From Pseudomonadota bacterium (GTDB lineage Bacteria > Myxococcota_A > UBA796 > GCA-2862545): 43,847 nt of DNA. Made by a program: the position numbers and the translations under genes. The notes under the pieces are model-generated. The model did no database searches. It saw only the letters and a program-made list of their open reading frames with translations, and was not told where the DNA came from. Where the stretch lies: NCBI GenBank assembly GCA_002862545.1, contig PKDJ01000300.1, positions 1-43,847 on the forward strand, read 5' to 3'. Every line of letters starts with the position of its first letter. Positions within the stretch are counted from its first letter, which is position 1. Below are positions 16,770 to 24,248 of the stretch, piece by piece.

Positions 16770-17323
16770 TGCGAACGACCCTGATTGTGAGCACGCTCGC
16801 CCTGACCGGCTGCATCAAGGCTGCCCCGCCTGTCCAGGCTCCACAGCCCTGGTCGGTCGCGGTCGTCACGGTGCTCGAGGCGGCGGAGCAGTCCTTGATC
16901 TCGGGCGCGCCCGATACCCTCACGGAGTCGCTGCGGCTGGCGGCCGACGAGCGCTCTCTGACGCCGATTGTCGTGGAGCCGGAGTCGTGGCTGGCTACCT
17001 TCACGGCGAAGCGGACGACCGAGCAGCGTGTGGCCAGTGTCGCCGACACGGCGCAGACCGATCTGCTCCTCGTCGTCGAGACGGATGCGCGCTGGTACAG
17101 CCAGATCGCCGGGCGCTTTCGCTGGACCGTCGATGTCGACATCACCTTCGGCCGGTCGGAAGACGCCTCTGCGGCTGCACATCAGCACTTCGAGGTGCCG
17201 GTGGCGCTGCTCTTCGACCACCAGCGTGAGGCGGAGGCAGTCGCCGAGGCGACGCCGATCATCGAGCGCCGGGCGAACGAGCTGATGGACACTTGGCTCC
17301 GCGCTGCCACGGTGCCCGAGTAG
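16769..17323 (+). CDS. Small lipoprotein of unknown function, last gene of the alpha-glucan operon
   Basis: This 184-residue protein starts MRTTLIVSTLALTGC, a clear lipobox with Cys15. The rest is a mixed alpha/beta domain with repeated beta-like stretches (AVVTVLEAAE, TDLLLVVETDARW, FRWTVDVDITF) and a helical end. I do not recognise the family. The start overlaps the porin stop by TGATG. Its place suggests an accessory or assembly role for the porin, or a glycan-binding role. It ends 6 bp from the convergent membrane protein gene. Confidence 0.65.
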   Translation: MRTTLIVSTLALTGCIKAAPPVQAPQPWSVAVVTVLEAAEQSLISGAPDTLTESLRLAADERSLTPIVVEPESWLATFTAKRTTEQRVASVADTAQTDLLLVVETDARWYSQIAGRFRWTVDVDITFGRSEDASAAAHQHFEVPVALLFDHQREAEAVAEATPIIERRANELMDTWLRAATVPE

Positions 17324-17329
17324 AGGGAG

Positions 17330-17764
17330 TCAGCCGCCGCTGACGGCGAATCCCGCGACGACCGCTGCCACGGTGCCACTCAGGCCGAGCAGCCCCAGCA
17401 GGACATGGAGCGCAGCACCGAGACGCCCCATGCTGCCGATGGTCTCTCCCGAGACCTGGGAGCCGACTGCGCCCATCATGCCGACGCTCTGTGTGCCCGC
17501 AGCGGCCAGCGCCATGAGCAGGCCGAGGAGAGCGCCGAGCACGGCCGCAGCCCACTGCAGGCTGTCGCCTCGGACGCCCTCCATGCCCTCGTGGGCGGCC
17601 AGAAGTGCCGCGACGCCCCAGCCAGCGCTCGCGCCTCCGAGGCTCGCGAGGAGCCACAGCAGCAAGGCGAGAGCCATGGAGCCGTAGACGACCGTCACGA
17701 GGCTTCCGCCCACTAGGTCGAGCACGAGCTCCAGGACAGTCCGGCCAGTTGCCTCGTCGGTCAT
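17330..17764 (-). CDS. Small integral membrane protein, unknown
   Basis: The 144-residue protein has three to four hydrophobic segments (about residues 20-45, 62-90 and 112-140) rich in Gly, Ala and Leu, with Met-rich glycine loops. No family is recognised. It lies downstream of guaA on the same strand, but a strong hairpin stands between the two, so it may have its own promoter or be expressed by read-through. Confidence 0.5.
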   Translation of the reverse strand: MTDEATGRTVLELVLDLVGGSLVTVVYGSMALALLLWLLASLGGASAGWGVAALLAAHEGMEGVRGDSLQWAAAVLGALLGLLMALAAAGTQSVGMMGAVGSQVSGETIGSMGRLGAALHVLLGLLGLSGTVAAVVAGFAVSGG

Positions 17765-17779
17765 GGTCCCAGCCTATCT

Positions 17780-17806
17780 CACGGCTCACAGAGCGTGTGA
17801 GCCGTG
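17780..17806 (-). terminator. Hairpin just after guaA
   Basis: CACGGCTCACA (17780-17790) pairs perfectly with TGTGAGCCGTG (17796-17806) around a five-base loop, giving an 11-bp GC-rich stem that starts a few bases after the guaA stop. There is no U-tract on the minus-strand transcript, so it may be a high-GC type terminator or a 3'-end stabiliser. Confidence 0.55.
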
Positions 17807-17810
17807 GTGG

Positions 17811-19625
17811 CTACTCCCACTCGATGGTCCCGGGGGGCTTCGAGGTCAGGTCGTAGGCGAGCCCACTGACGCCCGGCAGAGCGAGGATGGCGTCGCGGAT
17901 CTCACGAAGCACGGCCTCGGGGAGCGCAGCCGGCCGAGCGGTCATCGCGCGCACGGACAGCACCGGCCGCACGATCACGAGCTCTCGGCCCTCACCGTCG
18001 ACGGAGAGCGGCACCAGCACCGTCGGGCACTGCCAGACATCGTCGTAGACGCCGTGGCGGCGCAGGGCCCCCATGACGATGGCGTCGGCCTCACGGAGGA
18101 GATCCAGGCGCTCCCGCGTCATGTAGCCGGAGGCTGGACGGGCCTCGCCGGGGGGCTCACCGCCGAGCCACCACAAGCAGCGGTTGATGCCGTCGAGCTT
18201 GGCTGCGAGTGTGCTGCCGGCACGGCAGAGGTCATCGAAGGGCTGATCGCCGACGAGCAGCACGGGGTGCTCGTAGCAGCGGAGGTCGGCCTTCACGCCC
18301 ACGGACTTGATGGGAAGAGGGCGGGCATCGACCCCAAGCTCGCGGCCGAGAGCGGCGACCGGCCCCGTGAGCGCATCGGTGGGCGAGCCGGAGCCATCCG
18401 AGCAGAGCAGGCGCACGCCGAGCCCCGGGCCCGGGAATGGATGCCGCCACAGGGCCTCGTGGGGCACACCGAGCTTGGCACCCAGCTCGCGAACCTCGAC
18501 CTTGTACAGCTCGGCGAGGGGCTCGACGACCTTGCCCTCGGCAATGAGCTGCTCGATGATCGGGACGCGGTTGTGGTGGGTCTTGATCGTGTCGGACCGC
18601 TTCGTGCCGCCGGTCTCGATGGTGTCGGGGTAGATCGTGCCCTGACCGAGGAGGTGATCGGTGAGACCGAGGCGCACGGCCTCGCGGTCGAAGACCTCGA
18701 CGAAGGTGTCGCCGATCGCCTTTCGCTTCGCCTCGGGCTCCGTCAGCCCGTCGAGGGCAGCGAGGAAGTCGGCGCTGGCGTCGACGAAGTGCAGGCGCTC
18801 CCCGAGGCCGAGGTCGCGCAGCATCTCCAGGACGCGCTGGGACTCACCCTTGCGCATCAGGCCGTTGTCGACGTGCAGGAGGGCCACGCGCCCCGGTCCG
18901 AGGGCCCGGCGCAGGACCAGCGCTGCGACGGTCGAGTCGACGCCGCCGGAGGCGAGCAGGAACACGGAGCGATCGCCGACGTGCTGTCGGATCGCGTCCT
19001 CCTGCTCCTCGAGGTAGCGCTCGAGGGTCCACGTGGGGGAGGCGCCGCAGATTCCACGGACGAAGTTGCCGATCATCGCGTCACCGTTCTCGGTGGCGTC
19101 GACCTCGGCGTGGAACTGGAAGCCGTAGCGGCGCAGGCTGTCGGAGCCGATGGCGGCGAAGCGATGGGGCTCCGCCCCCTCACCGAGCGCGCTGTAGCCG
19201 AGCTCCTCGAACTCCGGTCCGACGGAGGTGACAGAGTCGAAGTGGCTCATCCAGACGGTCTGGACGGGACCGAGACCGGCGAACAGCGGATGCTCGCGGG
19301 TGAGGTGGAGATCGGCGTGCCCCCACTCGCGACCGCCGTGAACCACCGTGCCGCCGTAGTGCTTGGCGATCTCCTGGTGCCCGAAGCAGAAGCCCAAGAT
19401 CGGCACGTCGAGATCGTAGATCTCCTTCGTGTAGGCCGAGTCTTCGCCGTGGGACGAGAGGCTTGGGCTACCCGAGAGGATGATCCCGGCGTACGAACGG
19501 AAGCGCTCGATTGGGTCCTCCGGCTGGAGGATGTCGGCGCGGACGTTGAGTCGGCGGACCTTCGTGGCGATCAGGTGGGCATACTGGCCCCCGAAGTCGA
19601 CCACGGCGATTGCATCGTGAGCCAT
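17811..19625 (-). CDS. guaA: GMP synthase (glutamine-hydrolysing), long form
   Basis: GuaA converts XMP to GMP with glutamine and ATP. The 604-residue protein has an N-terminal glutaminase domain with Cys80 in GFCFGHQ and His172/Glu174 in FHAEV (usual form FHPEV), and an ATP pyrophosphatase domain with the SGGVDST loop (226-232) and GQGTIYPDTIE. The C terminus ends DLTSKPPGTIEWE. It is about 80 residues longer than the common bacterial enzyme. The extra part falls in the dimerisation region, where LPIKSVGV and CPTVLVPL with VIRP- and VRAMTA-like stretches resemble the two subdomains of eukaryotic GMP synthase. It follows a serine hydrolase by 43 bp and is followed by a hairpin. Confidence 0.93.
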   Translation of the reverse strand: MAHDAIAVVDFGGQYAHLIATKVRRLNVRADILQPEDPIERFRSYAGIILSGSPSLSSHGEDSAYTKEIYDLDVPILGFCFGHQEIAKHYGGTVVHGGREWGHADLHLTREHPLFAGLGPVQTVWMSHFDSVTSVGPEFEELGYSALGEGAEPHRFAAIGSDSLRRYGFQFHAEVDATENGDAMIGNFVRGICGASPTWTLERYLEEQEDAIRQHVGDRSVFLLASGGVDSTVAALVLRRALGPGRVALLHVDNGLMRKGESQRVLEMLRDLGLGERLHFVDASADFLAALDGLTEPEAKRKAIGDTFVEVFDREAVRLGLTDHLLGQGTIYPDTIETGGTKRSDTIKTHHNRVPIIEQLIAEGKVVEPLAELYKVEVRELGAKLGVPHEALWRHPFPGPGLGVRLLCSDGSGSPTDALTGPVAALGRELGVDARPLPIKSVGVKADLRCYEHPVLLVGDQPFDDLCRAGSTLAAKLDGINRCLWWLGGEPPGEARPASGYMTRERLDLLREADAIVMGALRRHGVYDDVWQCPTVLVPLSVDGEGRELVIVRPVLSVRAMTARPAALPEAVLREIRDAILALPGVSGLAYDLTSKPPGTIEWE

Positions 19626-19668
19626 GTCAGCGCCCCCATTGCAGGATGCGGGCTAGCTCAGTCGGCGC

Positions 19669-20853
19669 TCAGAGGCACGTGTACACCGCGTGACAAAGCG
19701 CAATGGTTCGCGGCGAGCGGATTCTCCAGTCCATCCGGTTGGGCACGTAGGCCCAGGCAAGCTCGGCGTCGGGGTCGGCCCAGCCGAGTGCTCCTCCCGC
19801 GCCAGCGTGCCCGAAGGATGCGGGGTTCGGCGAGAACAAGGTCCGTTGTTCCTTGAGAAATCCCTGGGACCAGCCCAGGGGTTTCTGGAGGACACGGTCT
19901 CGGGTGGACCAAGACTGCCGTGCGCGCAGGGGCTGCAGGGCCTCTGGCCGCACGAGCCGCACGCCGTCGAGCTCCCCGATCGTGGCAGCGTAGGCGCGCG
20001 CAAGATCGTCGGCCGTGGTCACAGCACCCATCCACGGCAGCTCGAGGGCCATCACGGCAGGATCGTTCACGACGCCGAGGCCACCCATCCGAGGGTTGGA
20101 GAATGCACGGCGGGGAATGCTCCTCGGACGGAGGACGCGACGCGCCAGGCGCCCCTCGGGAGTCCGGCGGAACAGCGCGGCCGGCAGGTGATTCCGGAGG
20201 ACCTCAGTGCGGCTGACCGGGATGATCTTCGCGGCCTGACGAGTCTGGTCCTCTGGGCCGCCGATGGTGGTGGTCAGGCCCAGAGGCGTGGCGATGTGCT
20301 CTCGGAAGGCCTCTCCGATGCGCTGACCAGACGTGCGAAACACGAGCTCCGCTGCGTACGGTCCGTAGGTCACGCCACAGTAGCCCTGGGCCGTGTCGGG
20401 CTCCCACAGGGGGGCCTGCGACACGAGGGCGTCGTGCACCTTGCCACCTGGATCGCCGAAGTCGCTCAGGGTGAGAGGCGTGTCGAGCGCATTGAGGCCC
20501 GACCGGTGGTTGAGCAGCTGCCGTGCCGTGATGCGGTGCTTGCGCTCGGCTCCGAACTCGGGCCAGACATCGGCAACGGGGGCATCGAGGTCGAGCAGCC
20601 CGGCGTCTGTGAGCTGCAGCAGGCGGAGGGCGACGAGTCCCTTGGTGACGGAGAACACCACCGCCGGCGTGTCTCGCAGCCAAGGACGGCCTGTCTCGGG
20701 GTCGGCCAGGCCACCCCACAGCTCCACCACGCGCTCGCCGCGATGGTAGGCGACGAACCCCGCCCCGACCTCGGCCTGCTCGTGAAAGTTGCGCGTGAAG
20801 GCCGCCGAGACGCGCTCCCAGCCCGGCGACACGGTGCCCGAGATCTCAGGCAC
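19669..20853 (-). CDS. Beta-lactamase-fold serine hydrolase (EstB/class C-like esterase)
   Basis: The 394-residue protein has the SxxK motif as S68-V-T-K71, a Tyr motif in WEPDTAQGYCGVTYG (Tyr158 at the YxN position), and GHAGAGG near the C terminus in place of KTG. This is the pattern of family VIII esterases and class C-like peptidases. There is no signal peptide, so it is probably cytosolic and an esterase rather than a true beta-lactamase. The start codon is GTG. It lies between the SRPBCC gene (54 bp) and guaA (43 bp) on the same strand. The substrate is unknown. Confidence 0.8.
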   Translation of the reverse strand: MPEISGTVSPGWERVSAAFTRNFHEQAEVGAGFVAYHRGERVVELWGGLADPETGRPWLRDTPAVVFSVTKGLVALRLLQLTDAGLLDLDAPVADVWPEFGAERKHRITARQLLNHRSGLNALDTPLTLSDFGDPGGKVHDALVSQAPLWEPDTAQGYCGVTYGPYAAELVFRTSGQRIGEAFREHIATPLGLTTTIGGPEDQTRQAAKIIPVSRTEVLRNHLPAALFRRTPEGRLARRVLRPRSIPRRAFSNPRMGGLGVVNDPAVMALELPWMGAVTTADDLARAYAATIGELDGVRLVRPEALQPLRARQSWSTRDRVLQKPLGWSQGFLKEQRTLFSPNPASFGHAGAGGALGWADPDAELAWAYVPNRMDWRIRSPRTIALCHAVYTCL

Positions 20854-20907
20854 GGCGTCGTCTCGGGCGGGTCGAGCACCGGACAGGGAGCGGGACCATG
20901 ACAGGTC

Positions 20908-21588
20908 CTACCAGTCCACGGTCTCGATCTCGACCTCGGCGCCCTCCTTGGAAAGCGCATCGCGGAAGGCAGCCTCGAGGGCCTTGGTTGCGGCGTCCTC
21001 CAAGGTCTTGCGCTTGGCCTCCTCTGCAGCCTGCAGCTTGGCATCTTCCGCGGCCTGCTCCTCGGCCGCGGTCTTGAGACGCGCGAGCCCCCTGTCAAAG
21101 TCGGCTCCGATGAGGTCGTCCATGCCCATGAACAGACCCATTGCCTTGGCCGTGAAGTCCTGCGGGCTGTCGAAGGACCACGTGATCCGACTGCCCTCGT
21201 CGATGGGCTCGATCGCGATCGTGGCCACGGCTGTGGACTCCCAAGGCTCGACGAAGTCGATCTGCTGCTTCACCAGCAGGTGGGGCGTGGACTCGGTGAT
21301 GGTCATCTTGCCCTTGCCGACGTTTTCGTCACCCTCCCAGGTGGTCCAGGCGCCGACACCACTCGATGTCGGCGAGATCTCCACCTTCTGGTCCGGATCG
21401 ACATCGCGCCATGGACTCCACGCTTCCCAGTTGCTGAAGTCGTTGGCGTAGGAGAAGACGATGGCAGGCTTTGCGGCGATCGTCGCAGAGCGCTCGACAT
21501 GCAGGGTGCCAGGCTGAGCCGCGATGATGGCGACACCGACCGCCACCACAGCGACGGCCGCACCGCCGCCCGCGAGTACCTTGTTCAT
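20908..21588 (-). CDS. SRPBCC-family (polyketide cyclase/START-like) protein with membrane anchor
   Basis: The 226-residue protein has an N-terminal hydrophobic helix (residues about 4-24) and then an SRPBCC domain (HVERSATIAAKPAIVFSYAN, then FSNWEAWSPW and TTWEGDENVGKGKMTI). A Lys/Glu/Ala-rich helical tail runs from about 175 to 215. SRPBCC proteins bind hydrophobic ligands; no reaction can be assigned. The start at 21588 is chosen because GGAGG stands just upstream on the minus strand. It is divergent from the membrane protein at 21631 with 42 bp between. Confidence 0.75.
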   Translation of the reverse strand: MNKVLAGGGAAVAVVAVGVAIIAAQPGTLHVERSATIAAKPAIVFSYANDFSNWEAWSPWRDVDPDQKVEISPTSSGVGAWTTWEGDENVGKGKMTITESTPHLLVKQQIDFVEPWESTAVATIAIEPIDEGSRITWSFDSPQDFTAKAMGLFMGMDDLIGADFDRGLARLKTAAEEQAAEDAKLQAAEEAKRKTLEDAATKALEAAFRDALSKEGAEVEIETVDW

Positions 21589-21630
21589 GGAACCTCCTCG
21601 TGGCGGCGCAGCATAAGCTATCTGCAGGTC

Positions 21631-22152
21631 ATGTGGCGCACTCCTGCATGGGCCGAGCTGCTTCAGCTCGCGCCGGTCATCACCCTGGCTCTCCCGATCA
21701 TCCTTCGCGGGGAGGTCGAGCTGTCCTCGGTGAGCACGGCCTTCGGCATCGCGACGTCGCTGGCGGTGGTCGTCATCGCGGGCCTGGGATCGCGCGGGAT
21801 CGTGCTGAATCCGATCCTCCTGGGCACAGCGATCTGGCTCGCGACCGGGGCGATCGGCTTCGGGATTCCCGTGGCCCCCCTCGCAGCCGTCCTGGCCGAG
21901 ACGCAGGCCTTCGGGTTGTTCCTCGCGTCGCTCGGTGTCGGTGTGATCGCCACCCTGCGCGGCGGCGGCGGGTACATCGGCGCGGCGCACCCCGATCCGA
22001 GCTGGGTTCGGAGCCGCTCGATCTTGCTGCTGGCGATCACTGTGCTCGCCGTGATCTGGGCCTGGATGTTCCGCCACGACGTGCGCCTCGGGGGCGGCCT
22101 GCCGTTCATCGTCCTGAACGTCACCCGTCGCGTGCTCATCGCGCGGGGGTGA
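21631..22152 (+). CDS. Integral membrane protein, unknown
   Basis: The 173-residue protein has about five hydrophobic segments, starting MWRTPAWAELLQLAPVITLA, with a glycine-rich loop GGGGYIG and a charged end. No family is recognised. It is transcribed away from the SRPBCC gene and converges on the Ntn hydrolase gene. Earlier in-frame starts would overlap the SRPBCC gene and have no matching sequence character. Confidence 0.6.
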   Translation: MWRTPAWAELLQLAPVITLALPIILRGEVELSSVSTAFGIATSLAVVVIAGLGSRGIVLNPILLGTAIWLATGAIGFGIPVAPLAAVLAETQAFGLFLASLGVGVIATLRGGGGYIGAAHPDPSWVRSRSILLLAITVLAVIWAWMFRHDVRLGGGLPFIVLNVTRRVLIARG

Positions 22153-22182
22153 GGCCCGGCTGCGAGCAGCTCGCCCGTGGCA

Positions 22183-22758
22183 TCACCGCAGCGTCAGTCG
22201 CTGCACCTCGAAGGGTCCGCCGGTGCTGTCGTCGAAGTCAGCGGCGGCCTCGAGACCGGCCCGAGCGATTGCAGCTGGGTCGTCGAGCTGGTCGTAGACC
22301 GCACGCATCGCGCCGAGGGCGAAGTCGCCTCCCGAGCCGATGGCGTAGAAGCGGGTGTAGCGGTGCACTGAGCGCATCCGGTAGAGCCCGAACAGGCCTC
22401 CACCGTTGGCGACCAAGCAGTCGAGCTGCGAGCTCTCGAAGGGCGGGGCCTCGTCGTCCTCCTCGTCCGTGAGGAGGTGGTAGTCCTCCTTCAGGGCGTC
22501 GTGAAGCTCGAGCGAGAAGGCGAAGATCTGCTGAACGCTTCCGAGCTTGGGAGGGCGGTCGAGGCGGGCCAGGTAGTGCTCGAGGACGAGCGGAAGGCTC
22601 GCGTGACCGACGACGCCGATCCACCCACTGCCAGCGCGCACCAGCTTCGAGTGATTCTCGACGTACTCGGGGCGCTCGTTCATCGACCCGAACTTCGCCA
22701 GGGTGTCGGCTCCGATCACGGCCTCGGAGCCCTTTCGTACGACCACGACAGTAGACAT
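22183..22758 (-). CDS. Proteasome-type Ntn hydrolase (HslV-like)
   Basis: The 191-residue protein begins MSTVVVVRKGSEAVIGADTL, which lines up with the start of HslV (MTTIVAVRKG...), and later has FYAIGSGGDFALGAM, like the HslV AIGSGG stretch. In HslV the Thr after Met is the nucleophile; here Ser2 would be exposed by Met removal, with Thr3 next. Lys38 in NHSKLVRA fits the conserved Lys. No HslU ATPase is beside it. It lies 34 bp after the esterase gene on the same strand. It could be a self-compartmentalised peptidase or a paralogue with another partner. Confidence 0.7.
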   Translation of the reverse strand: MSTVVVVRKGSEAVIGADTLAKFGSMNERPEYVENHSKLVRAGSGWIGVVGHASLPLVLEHYLARLDRPPKLGSVQQIFAFSLELHDALKEDYHLLTDEEDDEAPPFESSQLDCLVANGGGLFGLYRMRSVHRYTRFYAIGSGGDFALGAMRAVYDQLDDPAAIARAGLEAAADFDDSTGGPFEVQRLTLR

Positions 22759-22792
22759 GTCGGGCGCTTATCGCGCCGCAGGGCCGGAGGGC

Positions 22793-23545
22793 TCAGGCCG
22801 CGAGCTGTCCGAGGTGGAAGCGCGCCTGTCGGTGCCACCAGCGCCAGCTGTGGGCCACGTCGTGCCCCCACAGGTCGAGGTGATGGGGGATGCCGACGTG
22901 GGCGCAGGCACGCGCGAGGGCCACGGTCTCTGCGATGCAGCGCCCTTCGAAGCGGCCTCGCCCGACGACCAGTGTGAGGTGGGTGTGGGCCTGGATGCGT
23001 CGGAGTGCATCGCCTCCGAGGTTCCAGACGTAGTCGAGCGGCGTGCTGTAGTACGCGTCGAGTCCCCGGTAGTCCCCCAGGAAGGCCTGCGTCGCGTAGC
23101 GGCCCGACATGCACAGAGCCCGGTCGAAGCGCTCGGGGTGCTTGAGCGCGAGGTTGGCCGCGTACAGTGCGCCCATGCTGGCCCCCGCCAGCCCGATCCG
23201 GGCCCGGGGGGCGCTGCAGTCTTCCTCGATGTGAGCGGTGAGCTCTTCGGCGACGAAGCGCTCGTAGGCCTCGTGTCGCGCGAGGCGCTCCTGCGGTGTG
23301 CCGTCGCCTGTCCACGTGCGGCAGATGTTGGTCTCGGGCTGGTACAGCTTGAGTCGACCGGCTCGGATCAGGTCACCGAGCGCATCGATCATGCCGTTCT
23401 GTTGCCACTCGTGGGCGAAGCCACCTGCCGTGGGGAAGGCGATCACGGGGCGTCCATAGTGCCCGTACTGCCACAGATGAACGTCGCGACCGAGGGCCCG
23501 GCTCGGCAGACGCAGGTACCGGGGGGTGAGGTCGGGGGACACCAT
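22793..23545 (-). CDS. Esterase family alpha/beta-hydrolase
   Basis: The protein has about 250 residues with a GASMG nucleophile elbow (Ser123), a FPTAGG oxyanion stretch and a C-terminal GHDVAHSW that supplies the His. It resembles the putative esterase family (PF00756-like, as in Fes/EstA). The start at 23545 follows GGAGG on the minus strand; an upstream ATG at 23605 would add Pro/Arg-rich sequence and is less likely. It has no clear signal peptide. It precedes the HslV-like gene, probably as an operon. Confidence 0.75.
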   Translation of the reverse strand: MVSPDLTPRYLRLPSRALGRDVHLWQYGHYGRPVIAFPTAGGFAHEWQQNGMIDALGDLIRAGRLKLYQPETNICRTWTGDGTPQERLARHEAYERFVAEELTAHIEEDCSAPRARIGLAGASMGALYAANLALKHPERFDRALCMSGRYATQAFLGDYRGLDAYYSTPLDYVWNLGGDALRRIQAHTHLTLVVGRGRFEGRCIAETVALARACAHVGIPHHLDLWGHDVAHSWRWWHRQARFHLGQLAA

Positions 23546-23698
23546 CGCGCCTCCAGGAGTGCGTCGGGACGATACAGGGCGCGGCCTCGAGTCGGGTACC
23601 GTCATCGGTCACCGCTCGGAACGGATCGCGGCCGACCGGGCTTGTGAGCCGGAGCCGGCAAGGCTCGCTGTGGGATCGCCTCTGCGCGGAGGGACGCC

Positions 23699-24232
23699 AT
23701 GAGTGACTTCGACACGCTGTGCCGCGAGGCGAGAACCGACCCGAGAGCGGCGCTGGCACTTCGCGAAGCCTTTCTGCGGCGCGGGTGCGTCATGGCGGTG
23801 ATGCTGCCAGGGCTTCGCCATCGGCTGGAGGGCTCGGCACTCGTCGGACCGATCGCACTGGCCGCACTCGTCGATGCCGCGCGAGAGGTGGGGCTCGACG
23901 CCCACCGCCACGGCGACATCGTGTGGGCGGCCGGGCAAGCGTCTTCGGTGACGGGCCTGCTCGACCTGCTGGCCGTGGAGATTCCCGGACACCTGCACCC
24001 CGCGGCTGCGGTCGGGTTCGGTGAGGTGATCGTCGGTCCCAAGGCCGACCTTCATGGCGGCGAGGTCGAGAGCGTCCGCGCGCTCATCCGGTACGCGCGC
24101 GAGGGGGAGGTGCTCTGCACGCCTGCTGCGTCCACGCTGGAGGCACCGGATGGTGTCGGGCGCTTCGCCGCGCCGAAGGCGGTCGCCGAGGCGGTGGGCA
24201 TGCCCGTCGAGGTCTGGCGCGACTACCGCTAG
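23699..24232 (+). CDS. Degenerate class III nucleotidyl cyclase-like protein (putative)
   Basis: The 177-residue protein is not a clear member of any family. Its second half, AAAVGFGEVIVGPKADLHG followed by REGEVLCTPAAS, follows the pattern of class III adenylyl/guanylyl cyclases (IGIHTGEV...DLYG...GEILVS). Its middle has HGDIVWAAG at the GDGxLAxF position, and the end PVEVWRDYR matches the usual PVEVFRV. The N-terminal metal-binding Asp motif is missing, so it should be catalytically dead if the reading is right. GGAG precedes the ATG. It is divergent from the esterase and stands alone on its strand. Confidence 0.5.
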   Translation: MSDFDTLCREARTDPRAALALREAFLRRGCVMAVMLPGLRHRLEGSALVGPIALAALVDAAREVGLDAHRHGDIVWAAGQASSVTGLLDLLAVEIPGHLHPAAAVGFGEVIVGPKADLHGGEVESVRALIRYAREGEVLCTPAASTLEAPDGVGRFAAPKAVAEAVGMPVEVWRDYR

Positions 24233-24248
24233 TGCACTCTGGAGCCTC

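Noticed and set aside
19654-19665. TAGCTCAGTCGG resembling the D-arm of a tRNA
   Set aside because: No acceptor stem, anticodon arm or TTC box follows, and it lies in the 43-bp gap between two genes.
17763-19856. 697-residue open frame on the plus strand
   Set aside because: It is antisense to guaA, which has clear motifs; the plus-strand translation shows none.
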